The notes: generated by a model from the sequence alone, not told the origin. DNA of 64,000 nt from Hymenobacter sp. BT18 (GCF_012273015.1 NZ_CP050954.1:1426001-1490000); one strand, 5' to 3'; numbered from the stretch's first letter, positions 17,410-26,651 are shown. Program-made: numbers and translations.

Positions 17410-19584
17410 ATGCCCGCCCCCGATTTCCTGGCTCTCCAGCTGCTCTCCCAAAGCCCCCACCCTATTCTGCGTCTCTCGGCCGACGGCAAGGTGCAGTACG
17501 CCAATCCGGCGGCGGAAAAGCTCCTGCTGTTGGTCCCTAAACAGCAAGTGCAGCACTGGGCAATCTTACCGGCAGGCACAGCCCCCGATGTGTTGCTGCC
17601 TGGGCAAACGTACCAGGTGATGGTGGTAGCCGACGAAGCCGCCCGCACCCTCTACTTCACCCCCACGGCCACCCAACAGCTGACGGAGCAGCGCGCTTTT
17701 TTCGAAACTATCTTCCACCACTTACCCACGGGCGTGGCCATCTTCGACGCCCAACACCGGTTTCAGTACGTGAACCCGGCTTCCATTCGCAGCCCGGAAG
17801 TGCGGGAGTGGATTATCGGCAAAGACAACTTTGAGTACTGCCTTTACCGCAACCGCCCCACGGCTATGGCCGAAGAGCGGGCCCGGCAGTTTGAGCGCGC
17901 CGTGCAAACCCGGGCCGAGGCTACCTGGGAGGAAACCATGCAGAGCCCCAATGGACCGCGGCACTGGCTGCGCATCTACCACCCGGTATTTGGGGCCGAT
18001 GGAGAGCTGCGCATGATTGTGGGCTCCAGCGCCGATATCACGGACCGCTACCTGGCCGAGCAGGAAACGCAACGCGCCAAGCAGGCGGCCGAAGCCGCCG
18101 TGCGGGCCCGGGAAACGTTTCTGGCAAATATGAGCCACGAAATCCGGACGCCCCTGAACGGGGTGCTGGGCATGACGGGCCTGCTGGCGCGCACGGAGCT
18201 TAGCCCCCAGCAGCAGGAGTACGTGAGCATCATCCGCAACTCGGGCACGCACTTGCTTTCGGTCCTGAACGACGTGCTGGACGTAGCCAAGATTACGTCC
18301 GGCAAGCTGGAGCTGGAGCACATTCCCTTCGACCTGAGCAGCGTCATCCGCATGGCCACCCAAACACAGGTGTTTCGGGCCACGGAGAAGGGCATTGGGT
18401 TTGTGCTGGAGCCGCTGGACTTGCCCGCCCTGCCCGTCCTTGGCGACCCGCACCGCCTCAGCCAAGTGCTGCTCAATCTGCTCAGCAATGCCATCAAGTT
18501 TACCCAGCAGGGGGAAGTCCGCCTGCTGGCTCGGTGCCAGGCTGAAACCCCGGAGGCCCTGACCGTTCATTTTCGGGTGAGCGACACGGGCATTGGCGTG
18601 CCCGCGGCCAAGCAGGAAGCCATATTTGCCAGCTTCTCGCAGGCCTACGCCGATACTACCCGCAATTTTGGGGGCACCGGGCTGGGCCTTACCATCTGCA
18701 GCAACCTGGTGGAGCAGCTGGGGGGCAACCTGGTGCTGTGCAGCGTGCCGGGTGAAGGCAGTACGTTCAGCTTCACGCTATCTTTCCCCAAAGCCGCTAC
18801 CGATGTGGGCGCAAGGGAGCCGTCGGCGGCCCTGGTCAGCGCGGAGCAGGTACGGGGCTGGCGGGTGCTGCTGGTAGAAGACCACGACGTGAACCGGCTG
18901 TTGGCCCAACTGGTGCTGGAGCAATATGGCGTGCAGGTAGATGCGGCCGTCAGCGGGGCGGCGGCTCTCACGCTGTTTGAGCAGCGGCACTACCAGTGCA
19001 TTCTGATGGATATTCAGATGCCCGACATGAGCGGCCTCGATGTGACGGCCGCCATGCGTCGGCACCCGGAGGTGGCCCGGGCCCGCACGCCCATCATTGC
19101 CTTCACGGCCAACGCCTTCCGGGCTGATACCGAAAAATACCTGGCGGCTGGCATGGACGACTGCGTAGCCAAGCCCTTCGACGAGGCAGAGCTGCTGCGC
19201 AAGATGCTGGCCCTGCACCAGAAAGCAACCAGCCCCAGTCTTTTCGATTTGGAGCAGCTGCGGCAGATGGCCCACGGCAGCCCTACCTTTGTGGCCCGGA
19301 TTCTGGATGCCTTCCTGCAACAAACGCCCGCGGTGCTTACCCAGCTGCAGGCCGCCGCCGCCCAGTCCGATTGGTTCGTCGTGAGCCGCTGCACGCATAA
19401 GCTCAAGCCTTCCCTGAAGCTGCTGCAAAGCGCCGCTCTGCTTAATACTATTGCGGTGGTGGAAGATGCCGCAGCGGCGCCCGAGCAACGGTTTACGGCC
19501 GTACAGGAGCTTTCTTCCCAGCTGCCTACTCTATTGGGACAAGTACAGGCCCACGTGCACACAACTGCCGCTTCGCCTAAATAA
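17410..19584 (+). CDS. Hybrid sensor histidine kinase (PAS-PAS-HisKA-HATPase-REC-Hpt)
   Basis: The 724-residue protein lacks membrane helices and is probably cytoplasmic. Two PAS-like domains (about 5-85 and 90-220) lead to the kinase core: H243 in [15 protein letters not shown], the N box [11 protein letters not shown], and G boxes DTGIGVP and GGTGLGL. A receiver domain has acidic pocket D491/D493, phospho-acceptor D534 ([11 protein letters not shown]) and K588. A C-terminal Hpt domain carries H663 (CTHKLKPSL). All relay residues for His-Asp-His transfer are present. An output regulator is not encoded with it; a receiver-only gene converges on it 16 bp downstream and is the obvious candidate partner. 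Confidence 0.93.
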   Translation: MPAPDFLALQLLSQSPHPILRLSADGKVQYANPAAEKLLLLVPKQQVQHWAILPAGTAPDVLLPGQTYQVMVVADEAARTLYFTPTATQQLTEQRAFFETIFHHLPTGVAIFDAQHRFQYVNPASIRSPEVREWIIGKDNFEYCLYRNRPTAMAEERARQFERAVQTRAEATWEETMQSPNGPRHWLRIYHPVFGADGELRMIVGSSADITDRYLAEQETQRAKQAAEAAVRARETFLANMSHEIRTPLNGVLGMTGLLARTELSPQQQEYVSIIRNSGTHLLSVLNDVLDVAKITSGKLELEHIPFDLSSVIRMATQTQVFRATEKGIGFVLEPLDLPALPVLGDPHRLSQVLLNLLSNAIKFTQQGEVRLLARCQAETPEALTVHFRVSDTGIGVPAAKQEAIFASFSQAYADTTRNFGGTGLGLTICSNLVEQLGGNLVLCSVPGEGSTFSFTLSFPKAATDVGAREPSAALVSAEQVRGWRVLLVEDHDVNRLLAQLVLEQYGVQVDAAVSGAAALTLFEQRHYQCILMDIQMPDMSGLDVTAAMRRHPEVARARTPIIAFTANAFRADTEKYLAAGMDDCVAKPFDEAELLRKMLALHQKATSPSLFDLEQLRQMAHGSPTFVARILDAFLQQTPAVLTQLQAAAAQSDWFVVSRCTHKLKPSLKLLQSAALLNTIAVVEDAAAAPEQRFTAVQELSSQLPTLLGQVQAHVHTTAASPK

Positions 19585-19600
19585 CTTTTAGCAGGTCACC

Positions 19601-20026
19601 TTAGCAGAGTGGCTCGCCCGACGCCGCGTGCAGGCGCTCGGCCACGCGCTGCAGGGCCTGCAGGAACCGCTCGTACGTGAAAGGCTTCACCAAGTAGTCG
19701 GCTACGCGGAGCTCAAAGGCTTCCCAAGCGAAGTTCTCGTGGGCCGTCGTCAGGATAACCTGGGGCGGGGCGGGCAGCAGGCGCAGCATATCCAGCCCAC
19801 TTAGCTCGGGCATCTCCACGTCCAGGAATAAAATATCTACCCGCGGCCCGGCACTAAAAAAGTCCAGCCCCTGCATACTGCCCGTGAGCGTAGCCACAAG
19901 CTGCAACGACCCATCCAGCTGGATATAATGCGCCAGTGTCAGGCAATTGATTTCATCATCATCCAGAATAGCACAGGTTAGCCCTTGCACAGATGGAACC
20001 AAGCCGGATAAATCAGCAGCACTCAT
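19601..20026 (-). CDS. Receiver-only response regulator (LytTR-type receiver without DNA-binding domain)
   Basis: The 141 residues form one receiver domain: acidic pocket ILDDDEIN, phospho-acceptor in LFLDVEMPELSG, switch Thr in VILTTAHENFAWEAFEL, and Lys in DYLVKPFTYERFLQAL. This pattern is that of receivers normally fused to LytTR DNA-binding domains, yet the protein stops about 15 residues after the receiver. It could be a phosphate shuttle or sink. It converges with the hybrid kinase at 17410 and is probably functionally linked to it. Confidence 0.87.
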   Translation of the reverse strand: MSAADLSGLVPSVQGLTCAILDDDEINCLTLAHYIQLDGSLQLVATLTGSMQGLDFFSAGPRVDILFLDVEMPELSGLDMLRLLPAPPQVILTTAHENFAWEAFELRVADYLVKPFTYERFLQALQRVAERLHAASGEPLC

Positions 20027-20197
20027 AGAAAACTAACAGAAAAGCAAATGAATCGTGCCACTGGCTCCCTCCTACGAGGCCGCGCCGGGACCAGCGTAGG
20101 CAAGCAAAGTACACATTGAACGACAGGAATGAAATTCCTGACAGGTCAGGATACGTTTTCTACCGGCCGTACTCTACCGCCAACTCTTCCCCAGCAA

Positions 20198-21688
20198 TTA
20201 CCCAAGCAGGCCTTCTGCCAGCTGCCGGTCGTTGCTCAGGCGGGGCACTTTGTTTTGGCCGCCCAGCTTGCCCTGGCTTTTCATGTAGCGCTGAAATGCG
20301 CCGGCCGGCAGCGGCGTGAGCAGCAGGGGGGCGAGAATGTTACCAGAAAGCAGGTCGTCGTAGTACACGTTGCGCTGGCGCAGGCCAGCATCCAGGGCTT
20401 CGGCAAACCCGGCGAGGTTGTGGGGTGGGCGAGCAAACTCAATCAGCCACTCGTGGCGGGAAGGCACGGCGGGGTCGTCGCTCACGCGGGGTGCCACCGT
20501 AAACTCCACAACTTCGGCCTCGGGATATTGGCCCATGGCCTCGCGCAGGGTTTGCTCTACTTCCTCGCCAATGACATGCTCCCCGAAAGCTGACAGAAAG
20601 TGCTTGATGCGCCCCGTCACGACCACCCGAAACGGGTATTTCTGGGTGAAGCGCACGGTGTCGCCGAGGGAGTAGCCCCAGAGGCCGGCGTTGCTGCTGA
20701 GCACCACCGCATATTGCTGGTCCAGCTCTACCTCTGCAATGGTCAGGCGCGGCGGGTTGGGCTCGAAAAACCGCTCGGCAGGAATGAACTCGTAGAAAAT
20801 ACCGGCATCCAGCAATAGCAGCAGGCCGGGGTTGCCGGGCTCATCCTGAAATGCCAGAAAGCCCTCCGACGCCGGGAACAACTCAATGCTGTCTACCGGC
20901 CGGCCAATGGTTTCAAACAGCTTTTTGCGGTAGGGCTCGAAGTTGACGCCCCCGTACACAAACAAGTCAAACTGCGGAAACACTTCCCCCACCGGCCGGC
21001 CCGTGCGCTGCACGATCCGGTCGAAGTACATCTGCACCCAGGGCGGAATCCCTGAGATGAGCGTCATGGGCTGGCCCAGGGTTTCGTCTACTATCCGTTC
21101 CAGCTTGGTTTCCCAGTCTTCGATGATGTTGGTCTGGTAGCTGGGCAGCTGGTTGCGGCGCAGGTAGGCCGGCACGTGGTGGTTGGCAATGCCCGAGAGC
21201 CGGCCCGTGTGAATACCGCCCACGGCTTCCAGTTCCGGGGAGCCCGACAGGAAGATCAGCTTGCCATCCAGAAAGCGGCTTTTGCCGGTGCGGTGCACGT
21301 AGTGCAGCAGCGCGTCGCGGGCTCCGTCGATGTGGTTAGGAATGCTGTCCTTGGTAATGGGAATGTACTTGGCCCCGGAGGTGGTGCCGCTGGTTTTGGC
21401 CAGGTACAGCGGCTTGCCCGGCCAGAGCACGTTGGCCTCGCCGGTCTTCAGGCGCTCAAAATAGGGTTTCAGGCCTTCGTAGTCGCGCACGGGCACGCGG
21501 GCGGCCAGATCCTGGGCCGTGCGGGCGGCGCCAAGGTCATGGTCGCGGCCGAAGCTGGTGCGGGCGCCTTGGCGCAGCAGTTCCTGGAGTACCCGCTGCT
21601 GGGTGCCCACGGGGTCCTGCTGCCAGCGGGCATACTGGCGGGCAACGTACGCGGCCAGCGGCCGGCTCAGAACGGATTTGATACCCAT
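20198..21688 (-). CDS. GH3-family acyl-adenylate/amidosynthetase-like protein
   Basis: GH3 proteins belong to the ANL superfamily and join acids to amino acids via an adenylate. The 496 residues show an ATP-binding loop YLAKTSGTTSGAKYIPIT at about 88-105, PMTLISGIPPWVQMYF, a conserved YGGVNFEPY, and ELFPASEGFLAFQ. Bacteroidota carry such genes without auxin; the true substrates are not known. The open frame reaches 21766, but homology starts at the ATG at 21688, and a TATTTTTG box lies at 21764-21771 on the same strand. Divergent from the OsmC gene. Confidence 0.88.
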   Translation of the reverse strand: MGIKSVLSRPLAAYVARQYARWQQDPVGTQQRVLQELLRQGARTSFGRDHDLGAARTAQDLAARVPVRDYEGLKPYFERLKTGEANVLWPGKPLYLAKTSGTTSGAKYIPITKDSIPNHIDGARDALLHYVHRTGKSRFLDGKLIFLSGSPELEAVGGIHTGRLSGIANHHVPAYLRRNQLPSYQTNIIEDWETKLERIVDETLGQPMTLISGIPPWVQMYFDRIVQRTGRPVGEVFPQFDLFVYGGVNFEPYRKKLFETIGRPVDSIELFPASEGFLAFQDEPGNPGLLLLLDAGIFYEFIPAERFFEPNPPRLTIAEVELDQQYAVVLSSNAGLWGYSLGDTVRFTQKYPFRVVVTGRIKHFLSAFGEHVIGEEVEQTLREAMGQYPEAEVVEFTVAPRVSDDPAVPSRHEWLIEFARPPHNLAGFAEALDAGLRQRNVYYDDLLSGNILAPLLLTPLPAGAFQRYMKSQGKLGGQNKVPRLSNDRQLAEGLLG

Positions 21689-21763
21689 GCGGGGAAGTGA
21701 GTGAATGGGAAATGAGTAAATGAATGAAAATCCACCCATCAGCTCAGCGCTACCAGTTTCGGT

Positions 21764-21771
21764 CAAAAATA
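21764..21771 (-). promoter_or_regulatory. -7 box TATTTTTG for the GH3-family gene
   Basis: Exact TAnnTTTG match on the minus strand, 76 bp upstream of the start at 21688. A near match for the opposite direction (TATCTTTT, 21803-21810) sits 52 bp before the OsmC start. Confidence 0.45.
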
Positions 21772-21861
21772 GGACTTCGTGCTTTGAAAAAGCTTAATGA
21801 CTTATCTTTTCAGGGTCGGAGGACGTACGTCACTCAACTATTCACCCACACATTTACTCCC

Positions 21862-22290
21862 ATGATCAACCAACGTGGCAAGGCCGTCTGGAACGGCGAC
21901 ATCAAAGGCAGCGGCGAAATTTCCACCCAAAGCGGCACCGTGCAGGCGCCCTACTCGGTGGGCGCGCGGTTTGAAGGTCAGAAAGGCACCAATCCCGAAG
22001 AACTGATTGGGGCGGCCCACGCCGGCTGCTATACCATGTTCTTGACCAGCATCCTGACCAAAGACGGCAAGCAGGTGCAGCAGATCCGCACTGAGTCGAA
22101 GGTGACGCTGGATACCTCGGGCGACGTACCGAAAATCGTGAAGATTTCCCTGACGACGGAAGGTGAAGTAGCGGGCCTCTCGCAGGAAGAGTTTCAGCAG
22201 TACGCCGAGAAGGCCAAGGAAAACTGCCCCATTTCGCAGGTACTGAAAGCCGTACCGGAAATGGAGCTAGCGTCGGCCACGTTGAAATAA
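21862..22290 (+). CDS. OsmC/Ohr-family peroxiredoxin
   Basis: OsmC-like proteins reduce organic hydroperoxides through two cysteines. The 142 residues contain both: AHAGCYTMFL (Cys at about 54) and ENCPISQVL (Cys at about 121), in the OsmC spacing, with the catalytic Arg plausibly in the N-terminal part (VGARFEG). OsmC rather than Ohr is favoured by the sequence NPEELIGAAHAGC. I chose the ATG at 21862; the open frame starts 46 codons earlier, but those codons lie over the promoter region. Confidence 0.92.
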   Translation: MINQRGKAVWNGDIKGSGEISTQSGTVQAPYSVGARFEGQKGTNPEELIGAAHAGCYTMFLTSILTKDGKQVQQIRTESKVTLDTSGDVPKIVKISLTTEGEVAGLSQEEFQQYAEKAKENCPISQVLKAVPEMELASATLK

Positions 22291-22415
22291 GGAGGAAGTC
22301 AGTTGTTGCCCTTTTGCCATACCGCGCCAAGCTGAGGCGGCCTTGCTTACTTTGCCAACCGCAGCCTGTGAGTTGCCTTAGCTTGGCACTCGGCGGTGCA
22401 CAACCAACAACTGCT

Positions 22416-22423
22416 TACTTTTG
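22416..22423 (+). promoter_or_regulatory. -7 box TACTTTTG for the gene at 22450
   Basis: Exact TAnnTTTG match followed by C, 27 bp before the ATG at 22450. It supports that start over the alternative TTG at 22396, which lies upstream of the box. Confidence 0.55.
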
Positions 22424-22449
22424 CGGCTTCTCTTTTCCTCAAGCTACGT

Positions 22450-22926
22450 ATGCCTCCAGCCTCTACCCGTTTTCGACTTCAGCCCGCCAACACACAGCGC
22501 ATTCCTTTCTGGGGGCAGCTCTTCATTGGGCTCATCTGGCTGGGCTACGTGCTGGCCCTGATTTTCTCGGGCGAGGGCAGCAGCGACTTTCACTTCCTGC
22601 ACTACGTATTTCTGGTGTTTAGTCTGGTGTATCTGGGCTACGTGCTGGTGCACAACGCGCCCATTTTTGGCACGCAGAGCTACCTGGAATTCACCCCAGC
22701 TTACATCGTGCATAAGAATGGCCTTTTCCGGCCCAAGCAGGCCTTTGCGGCCGAAACCATTGCCGCCATTGAGCTGCTGCCCCGCCAGCTACGCCTCAAG
22801 CTGAAAGACGGCACCAGCTTCCCCTTAAGCCTGCGCGAGATACGCGGCGCCAAGCGCAAGCGTCTGGTTATCGACAAAGCCCGCACGTTTGCGGCCCAGC
22901 ACCAGATTCCCGTGCGGGAAGCGTAG
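22450..22926 (+). CDS. Small membrane protein with PH-like cytoplasmic domain, function unknown
   Basis: The 158 residues contain two adjacent membrane helices at about 19-37 (FWGQLFIGLIWLGYVLALIF) and 50-68. A soluble stretch follows with LEFTPAYIVHKNGLFRPKQAFAAETIAAIELLPRQLRLKL, a pattern seen in bacterial PH-like domains (a 'tail' of strands beginning with a preferred-conformation statement about membrane-anchored tests), but I cannot assign a family. It ends at a strong terminator shared with dnaA and is probably monocistronic. Confidence 0.72.
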   Translation: MPPASTRFRLQPANTQRIPFWGQLFIGLIWLGYVLALIFSGEGSSDFHFLHYVFLVFSLVYLGYVLVHNAPIFGTQSYLEFTPAYIVHKNGLFRPKQAFAAETIAAIELLPRQLRLKLKDGTSFPLSLREIRGAKRKRLVIDKARTFAAQHQIPVREA

Positions 22927-22951
22927 CTCCCTGTTAACGTATGTAAAAAAG

Positions 22952-22980
22952 AAGGCCGCCCAGGTAACAGGCGGCCTTTA
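22952..22980. terminator. Bidirectional terminator between the 22450 gene and dnaA
   Basis: AAGGCCGCC and GGCGGCCTT form a 9-bp stem around a 9-nt loop. A-rich on the left and T-rich on the right, it can serve both convergent genes. Confidence 0.85.
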
Positions 22981-23006
22981 CTTTATGTGCTTGAATAAGG
23001 AGCAAG

Positions 23007-24497
23007 CTATTTCGTAAACTTCTTGCGCAGCTCCTGCACCTGGCTCCGAAACTGCTTATCGGAGTCAATCAAGTCCGAAACAGTCTGCACGGAGTGGATG
23101 ACGGTGCTATGGTCGCGGCCGCCGAAGTGGTAGCCAATGCTTTTGAGGGAGTGGTTGGTGTGTTCCTTGGCAAAGTACATAGCCACCTGCCGGGCCGTTA
23201 CCACCTCTTTCTTGCGGGTTTTGGCCTTCAGCAAATCCACCGAAATACTGAAGAACTCCGCCACGGTTTTCTGAATAAAGTCCAGGTTTACCTCCGCCTC
23301 TACATCCTCAATGATGTGACGTAGGGCCTGCTTGGCCATTTCCAGGTCGATTTCGCGGCGGTTCAGGGAGCTTTGTGCAATGAGCGAAATCAGCACGCCT
23401 TCCAGCTCCCGCACGTTGGTATCCACGGAGTAGGCCAGGTACTCCACCACCTGCGGCGGGATGTCAATGCCATCCTGCTGCATCTTGTTCTGGATGATGG
23501 CCATGCGCGTCTCAAAGTCGGGGCTTTGTAGGTCGGCCGTGAGGCCCCACTTAAAGCGCGACAGGAGCCGGTCCTCCAGACCCACCAGGTCGCGGGGCGG
23601 CCGGTCCGAGGTCATCACAATCTGCTTCCCAGCTTGGTGCAGGTGGTTGAAGATGTGAAAGAACATTTCCTGCGTCTTGTCCTTGCCCGAGAGGAACTGC
23701 ACGTCGTCCAGAATCAGGATATCAACCAACAGGTAAAAGTTGGCAAAGTCCTGCACGGCATTGGCGCGCAGGCTCTCGATAAACTGGTTCGTAAACTTCT
23801 CCGCCGACACGTACAGCACGAACTTGTCGGTGTTCGAGGCCTTGATGTGGTTGCCGATGGCCTGCACCAAGTGGGTTTTGCCCAGGCCCACGCCCCCGTA
23901 AATCATCAGGGGGTTGAAGCTGGTAGTACCCGGCTTGTTGGCCACGGCCAGACCAGCCGAACGCGCCAAACGGTTGCAGTCCCCCTCAATGTAATTCTCG
24001 AAGGAATACGAGTTATTGAGCTGTGACTGCAGGTAGTTGCGGTCGATGACCTTAGACGCCTCGAAGGGGTTGCGCAGCTGGGCCGGTGCCACCGGTGCCG
24101 CCGCGGCAGCGGCCACGTTGCGGGCCGAAGCCGTAAGGGCACCGGCCGCCAGAGAGGCTGCTGGGGTAGATGCCGCCGACGGCGCCGCCATTTTCCGCGC
24201 CGTGGGGATATTCACGGTGCGGGGCTTGTTCTGGCTATTGCCTTGGTCTACCACAATGGAGTACTCCAGCCGCCCTTCCGGGCCCAGCTCCTGGTAGATG
24301 CCGCGCTTAAGCTCCTCCACGTAATGCTCTTCCAGCCATTCGTAGAAAAACTGGCTGGGCACCTGAATGACCAGCACATTATCGTGCAGGGCTACCGGCA
24401 CAATGGGTTCAAACCACGTGCGGAAGCTCTGCTCCCCAATGCTGCTCCTGATGACGCGAAGACAGTTGGCCCATACGATACGGCAATCCTTCAACAT
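23007..24497 (-). CDS. dnaA: DnaA, chromosomal replication initiator
   Basis: DnaA binds oriC boxes and opens the duplex. The 496 residues have domain I (CLRVIRSSIGEQSFRTWFEPI), a linker rich in Ala/Pro (about 105-145), and the AAA+ domain with Walker A GGVGLGKTH and Walker B ILILDDVQFLSGK. The C-terminal DNA-binding domain has the box-recognition signature YHFGGRDHSTVIHS. The start is the ATG at 24497 (MLKDCRIVWANCL); a TTG just before it is less likely. dnaN and recF are absent, and the gene is flanked by unrelated genes, as often in Bacteroidota. Confidence 0.97.
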   Translation of the reverse strand: MLKDCRIVWANCLRVIRSSIGEQSFRTWFEPIVPVALHDNVLVIQVPSQFFYEWLEEHYVEELKRGIYQELGPEGRLEYSIVVDQGNSQNKPRTVNIPTARKMAAPSAASTPAASLAAGALTASARNVAAAAAAPVAPAQLRNPFEASKVIDRNYLQSQLNNSYSFENYIEGDCNRLARSAGLAVANKPGTTSFNPLMIYGGVGLGKTHLVQAIGNHIKASNTDKFVLYVSAEKFTNQFIESLRANAVQDFANFYLLVDILILDDVQFLSGKDKTQEMFFHIFNHLHQAGKQIVMTSDRPPRDLVGLEDRLLSRFKWGLTADLQSPDFETRMAIIQNKMQQDGIDIPPQVVEYLAYSVDTNVRELEGVLISLIAQSSLNRREIDLEMAKQALRHIIEDVEAEVNLDFIQKTVAEFFSISVDLLKAKTRKKEVVTARQVAMYFAKEHTNHSLKSIGYHFGGRDHSTVIHSVQTVSDLIDSDKQFRSQVQELRKKFTK

Positions 24498-24638
24498 CAA
24501 TGAAAATCAGGCAAATGCGTGGTTGCGAGGGCAAAAAGGGAGAGGCAGAGCAAAGCTCACGAATGAGCCTTTTTTTTAGAGGGAGACAAAAATGTGGAAA
24601 AGTCCGGAGACAAAAAAACCCATTTCTGCTTGCGAATG

Positions 24639-25559
24639 TCAGGCTGTATGCACGGGTAGCACCGCCGCCTGCGCTACGCCCGGCCGGCGCGTGCCCCGCT
24701 CGAACACATAATCGATACGGCCCAGGTTGATGCCCGACCACCCTACCTGGTTTATCAGGGTCTGGTGCCCGTTGGGGCCCTTTACCACGTCCGGCTTTTC
24801 CAGGAACGTGTGTGTGTGCCCACCTAGTATCAGGTCGATGCCGGGGGCGCCGGCCGCCAATTTAAAATCGTCGATTTTCTCGTCTTCGTATTTATAGCCC
24901 AAGTGCGAGAGGCAAATTACCATGTCGCACTTCTCAGCCCCGCGCAGCTTGGCTACCATGTCGCGGGCCGTAGCAATGGGGTCGAGGTACTTGGTAGCGC
25001 CATAGTTGCGGTCGGCCACCAGGCCGGCCAGCTTGATGCCTACCCCAAATACCCCAATGCGGTGCCCGGCTTTCTCAAATACTTTATATGGCTGAAAGCG
25101 GCCGGCCAGCAGGGTTTCCGAGAAGTCGTAGTTGGCCGACAGAAACGGAAACGCGGCGTTGGGCAGCTGCTTCTGCAAGCCTTCCAGCCCGTTGTCGAAG
25201 TCGTGGTTGCCGAGGGTGCTGGCGTCGTAGCGCATCTGCGACATGAGCTTATACTCCAGCTCACCCCCAAAGAAGTTGAAGTAGGGCGTGCCCTGCCAGA
25301 TGTCGCCGGAGTCGAGCAACAGCACGTGGGGCTCCTGCCGGCGCACCTGCTCGATGAGGGCAGCGCGGCGGGCCATGCCGCCCATGCCCGCCCACTGGGC
25401 GGCGTTATCGGGAAATGGCTCAATGCGGGAGTGCATGTCGTTGGTATGCAGAATCACCAGCTTCGCGGCATCGGCCGCGGCAGCGGGTAGGCTCAAACCC
25501 AACAACCCCAAACTGGCCGCACCCAGCGTGCTATGTTTCAGAAATTCGCGACGGTCCAT
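24639..25559 (-). CDS. 5'-nucleotidase (UshA-type), metallophosphoesterase half
   Basis: The 306 residues start with a Tat-like signal (DRREFLKHSTLGAASLGLLG). They carry the dinuclear-metal motifs of the UshA family: LHTNDMHSRIEP, LLDSGDIWQGTPYF, LGNHDFDNG, LSHLGY and GGHTHTFLEKP. It lacks the C-terminal nucleotide-binding domain, which the next gene upstream (25717) supplies separately. The two lie on the same strand, 157 bp apart, and so look like a split UshA pair working in the periplasm. The start at 25559 is set by the signal peptide; the open frame above it runs through repeat DNA. Confidence 0.9.
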   Translation of the reverse strand: MDRREFLKHSTLGAASLGLLGLSLPAAAADAAKLVILHTNDMHSRIEPFPDNAAQWAGMGGMARRAALIEQVRRQEPHVLLLDSGDIWQGTPYFNFFGGELEYKLMSQMRYDASTLGNHDFDNGLEGLQKQLPNAAFPFLSANYDFSETLLAGRFQPYKVFEKAGHRIGVFGVGIKLAGLVADRNYGATKYLDPIATARDMVAKLRGAEKCDMVICLSHLGYKYEDEKIDDFKLAAGAPGIDLILGGHTHTFLEKPDVVKGPNGHQTLINQVGWSGINLGRIDYVFERGTRRPGVAQAAVLPVHTA

Positions 25560-25566
25560 CTGGTTT

Positions 25567-25710
25567 AATGTGGAGAATGTGGGGAATGTGCTGCGCTTCG
25601 CTAATGTGAAAAATATGAGGAATGTGAGGAATATGGGATGGAGAAGCATTTCTAATTAGCACATCAGCACATTCCCCACATTTTCCACATTCCCCACATT
25701 AGCGAAGCGC
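25567..25710. repeat. AATGTG-rich inverted repeat between the two nucleotidase genes
   Basis: The left arm (25567-25608) is a run of AATGTGG units (AATGTGGAGAATGTGGGG) followed by GCGCTTCGCTAATGTG. The right arm (25668-25710) is nearly the reverse complement with the two modules exchanged in order (CACATTCCCCACATT twice, then AGCGAAGCGC). It fills the whole intergenic region. It is a dispersed-repeat type structure, not coding. Confidence 0.75.
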
Positions 25711-25716
25711 TGCACC

Positions 25717-26475
25717 TTAGAGTTTCACTCGGCCTTCTACTTTGGCTTCTACTGGCTTGCCGGCTTTGGTAAGCTCTTGGATGTGCTCACTGATAGCGGT
25801 ACGCAGCAGTACGCCGGTTTTGCGTGGGGGCAGGGCCCGGAAAAACGTCATCTGGTCGCCGCCGCCGGCCAGATAGTCGCTGATGGCAATGGTGTAGGTG
25901 CGGCTGGCATCAAAAGGCTTCCCGCCGATGAGGATGTTGGTGGCTTTGCCCTCGGCCGTGGCCGTGTACACCGCCCCCGACAAGGCCATTTTCACCCGGG
26001 CAGCGTAGTCGAACATCTGCTGGACCACGGCGCCGGGGGCGTCCAGCACCACCAGCTCGTTTTCAAACGGCATCAACTCAAATACCGAGCCCACCGTGAC
26101 CGGACCAGCCGGCAAGGGTGCCCGCAGGCCCCCGTTGCTCATCACGCCCAGGTCGATGGGCTGCCCCAGTTCCCGCGAGGCCCGGGTGCGTTGTAGGTCC
26201 GACACGAAGTTGGCCAGCGGCGACTCGCCGGGGTTTTTCGTAATAGCAGCCGGCGCATTGCCCAGCACGGCGCTCATGGTTTCCTCTACCTTTTGATGAT
26301 AAGGCGCAATGGTGGCTTCGGCCTTGGGGTCGGCGGAAAGCTGCTTGCTCACGGGCTGGGCCGTGACGGGTGCTAGCTGGGCTGTGGCCTGATAGAAAGG
26401 GCGCTGGCAGCCGGCAGTCAGGCTGATACAGGCCAGCGCTGCCCCAAATAAAAAGCCAGAAAAGCTAGAATTCAT
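25717..26475 (-). CDS. 5'-nucleotidase C-terminal domain lipoprotein
   Basis: The 252 residues start with a lipoprotein signal (lipobox LTAGC, Cys 23). The body is the UshA C-terminal domain: SPLANFVSDLQR, IDLGVMSNGGLRAPLPAG, VTVGSVFELMPFENELVVLDAPG and ISDYLAGGGDQM. This domain binds the nucleoside in UshA-type nucleotidases. It has no metal site, and its partner is the phosphoesterase encoded just downstream at 24639. The ATG at 26475 follows a TATCTTTG box at 26500-26507 and fits the lipobox; the frame is open to 26664 but only with unrelated sequence. Confidence 0.88.
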   Translation of the reverse strand: MNSSFSGFLFGAALACISLTAGCQRPFYQATAQLAPVTAQPVSKQLSADPKAEATIAPYHQKVEETMSAVLGNAPAAITKNPGESPLANFVSDLQRTRASRELGQPIDLGVMSNGGLRAPLPAGPVTVGSVFELMPFENELVVLDAPGAVVQQMFDYAARVKMALSGAVYTATAEGKATNILIGGKPFDASRTYTIAISDYLAGGGDQMTFFRALPPRKTGVLLRTAISEHIQELTKAGKPVEAKVEGRVKL

Positions 26476-26499
26476 GCGAGATACACGTTGTAAAGAGGG

Positions 26500-26507
26500 C
26501 AAAGATA
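26500..26507 (-). promoter_or_regulatory. -7 box TATCTTTG for the nucleotidase pair
   Basis: Exact TAnnTTTG on the minus strand, 25 bp before the lipoprotein start at 26475. No -33 TTG at normal spacing; the nearest upstream TTG leaves 16 bp. Confidence 0.5.
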
Positions 26508-26643
26508 CACAGCCGCGCGTACCCAAGCAGCCAAGAGGTTTATGATTCACCACCAGGGAAGCTTCCTTTTCCAGGAATAGCCAGGCCCTTGGCGTAAGCC
26601 CAAAACGCTGCATAAGCCTGCGCCGATATCTAGGCCAATCCGG

Positions 26644-26651
26644 TATCTTTA
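26644..26651 (+). promoter_or_regulatory. -7-like box TATCTTTA for mutA
   Basis: Seven of eight positions match TAnnTTTG, 25 bp before the mutA ATG, in the divergent region shared with the nucleotidase promoter. Confidence 0.4.

Noticed and set aside
24498-24638. Replication origin upstream of dnaA
   Set aside because: Only one DnaA-box-like site (TGTGGAAAA, 24593-24601, one mismatch) and a short T run are present; there is no box cluster or AT-rich unwinding region, and dnaN is absent.
25567-25710. CRISPR-like array
   Set aside because: The AATGTGG units are short, contiguous and irregular, without unique spacers of constant length, and no cas genes are near.
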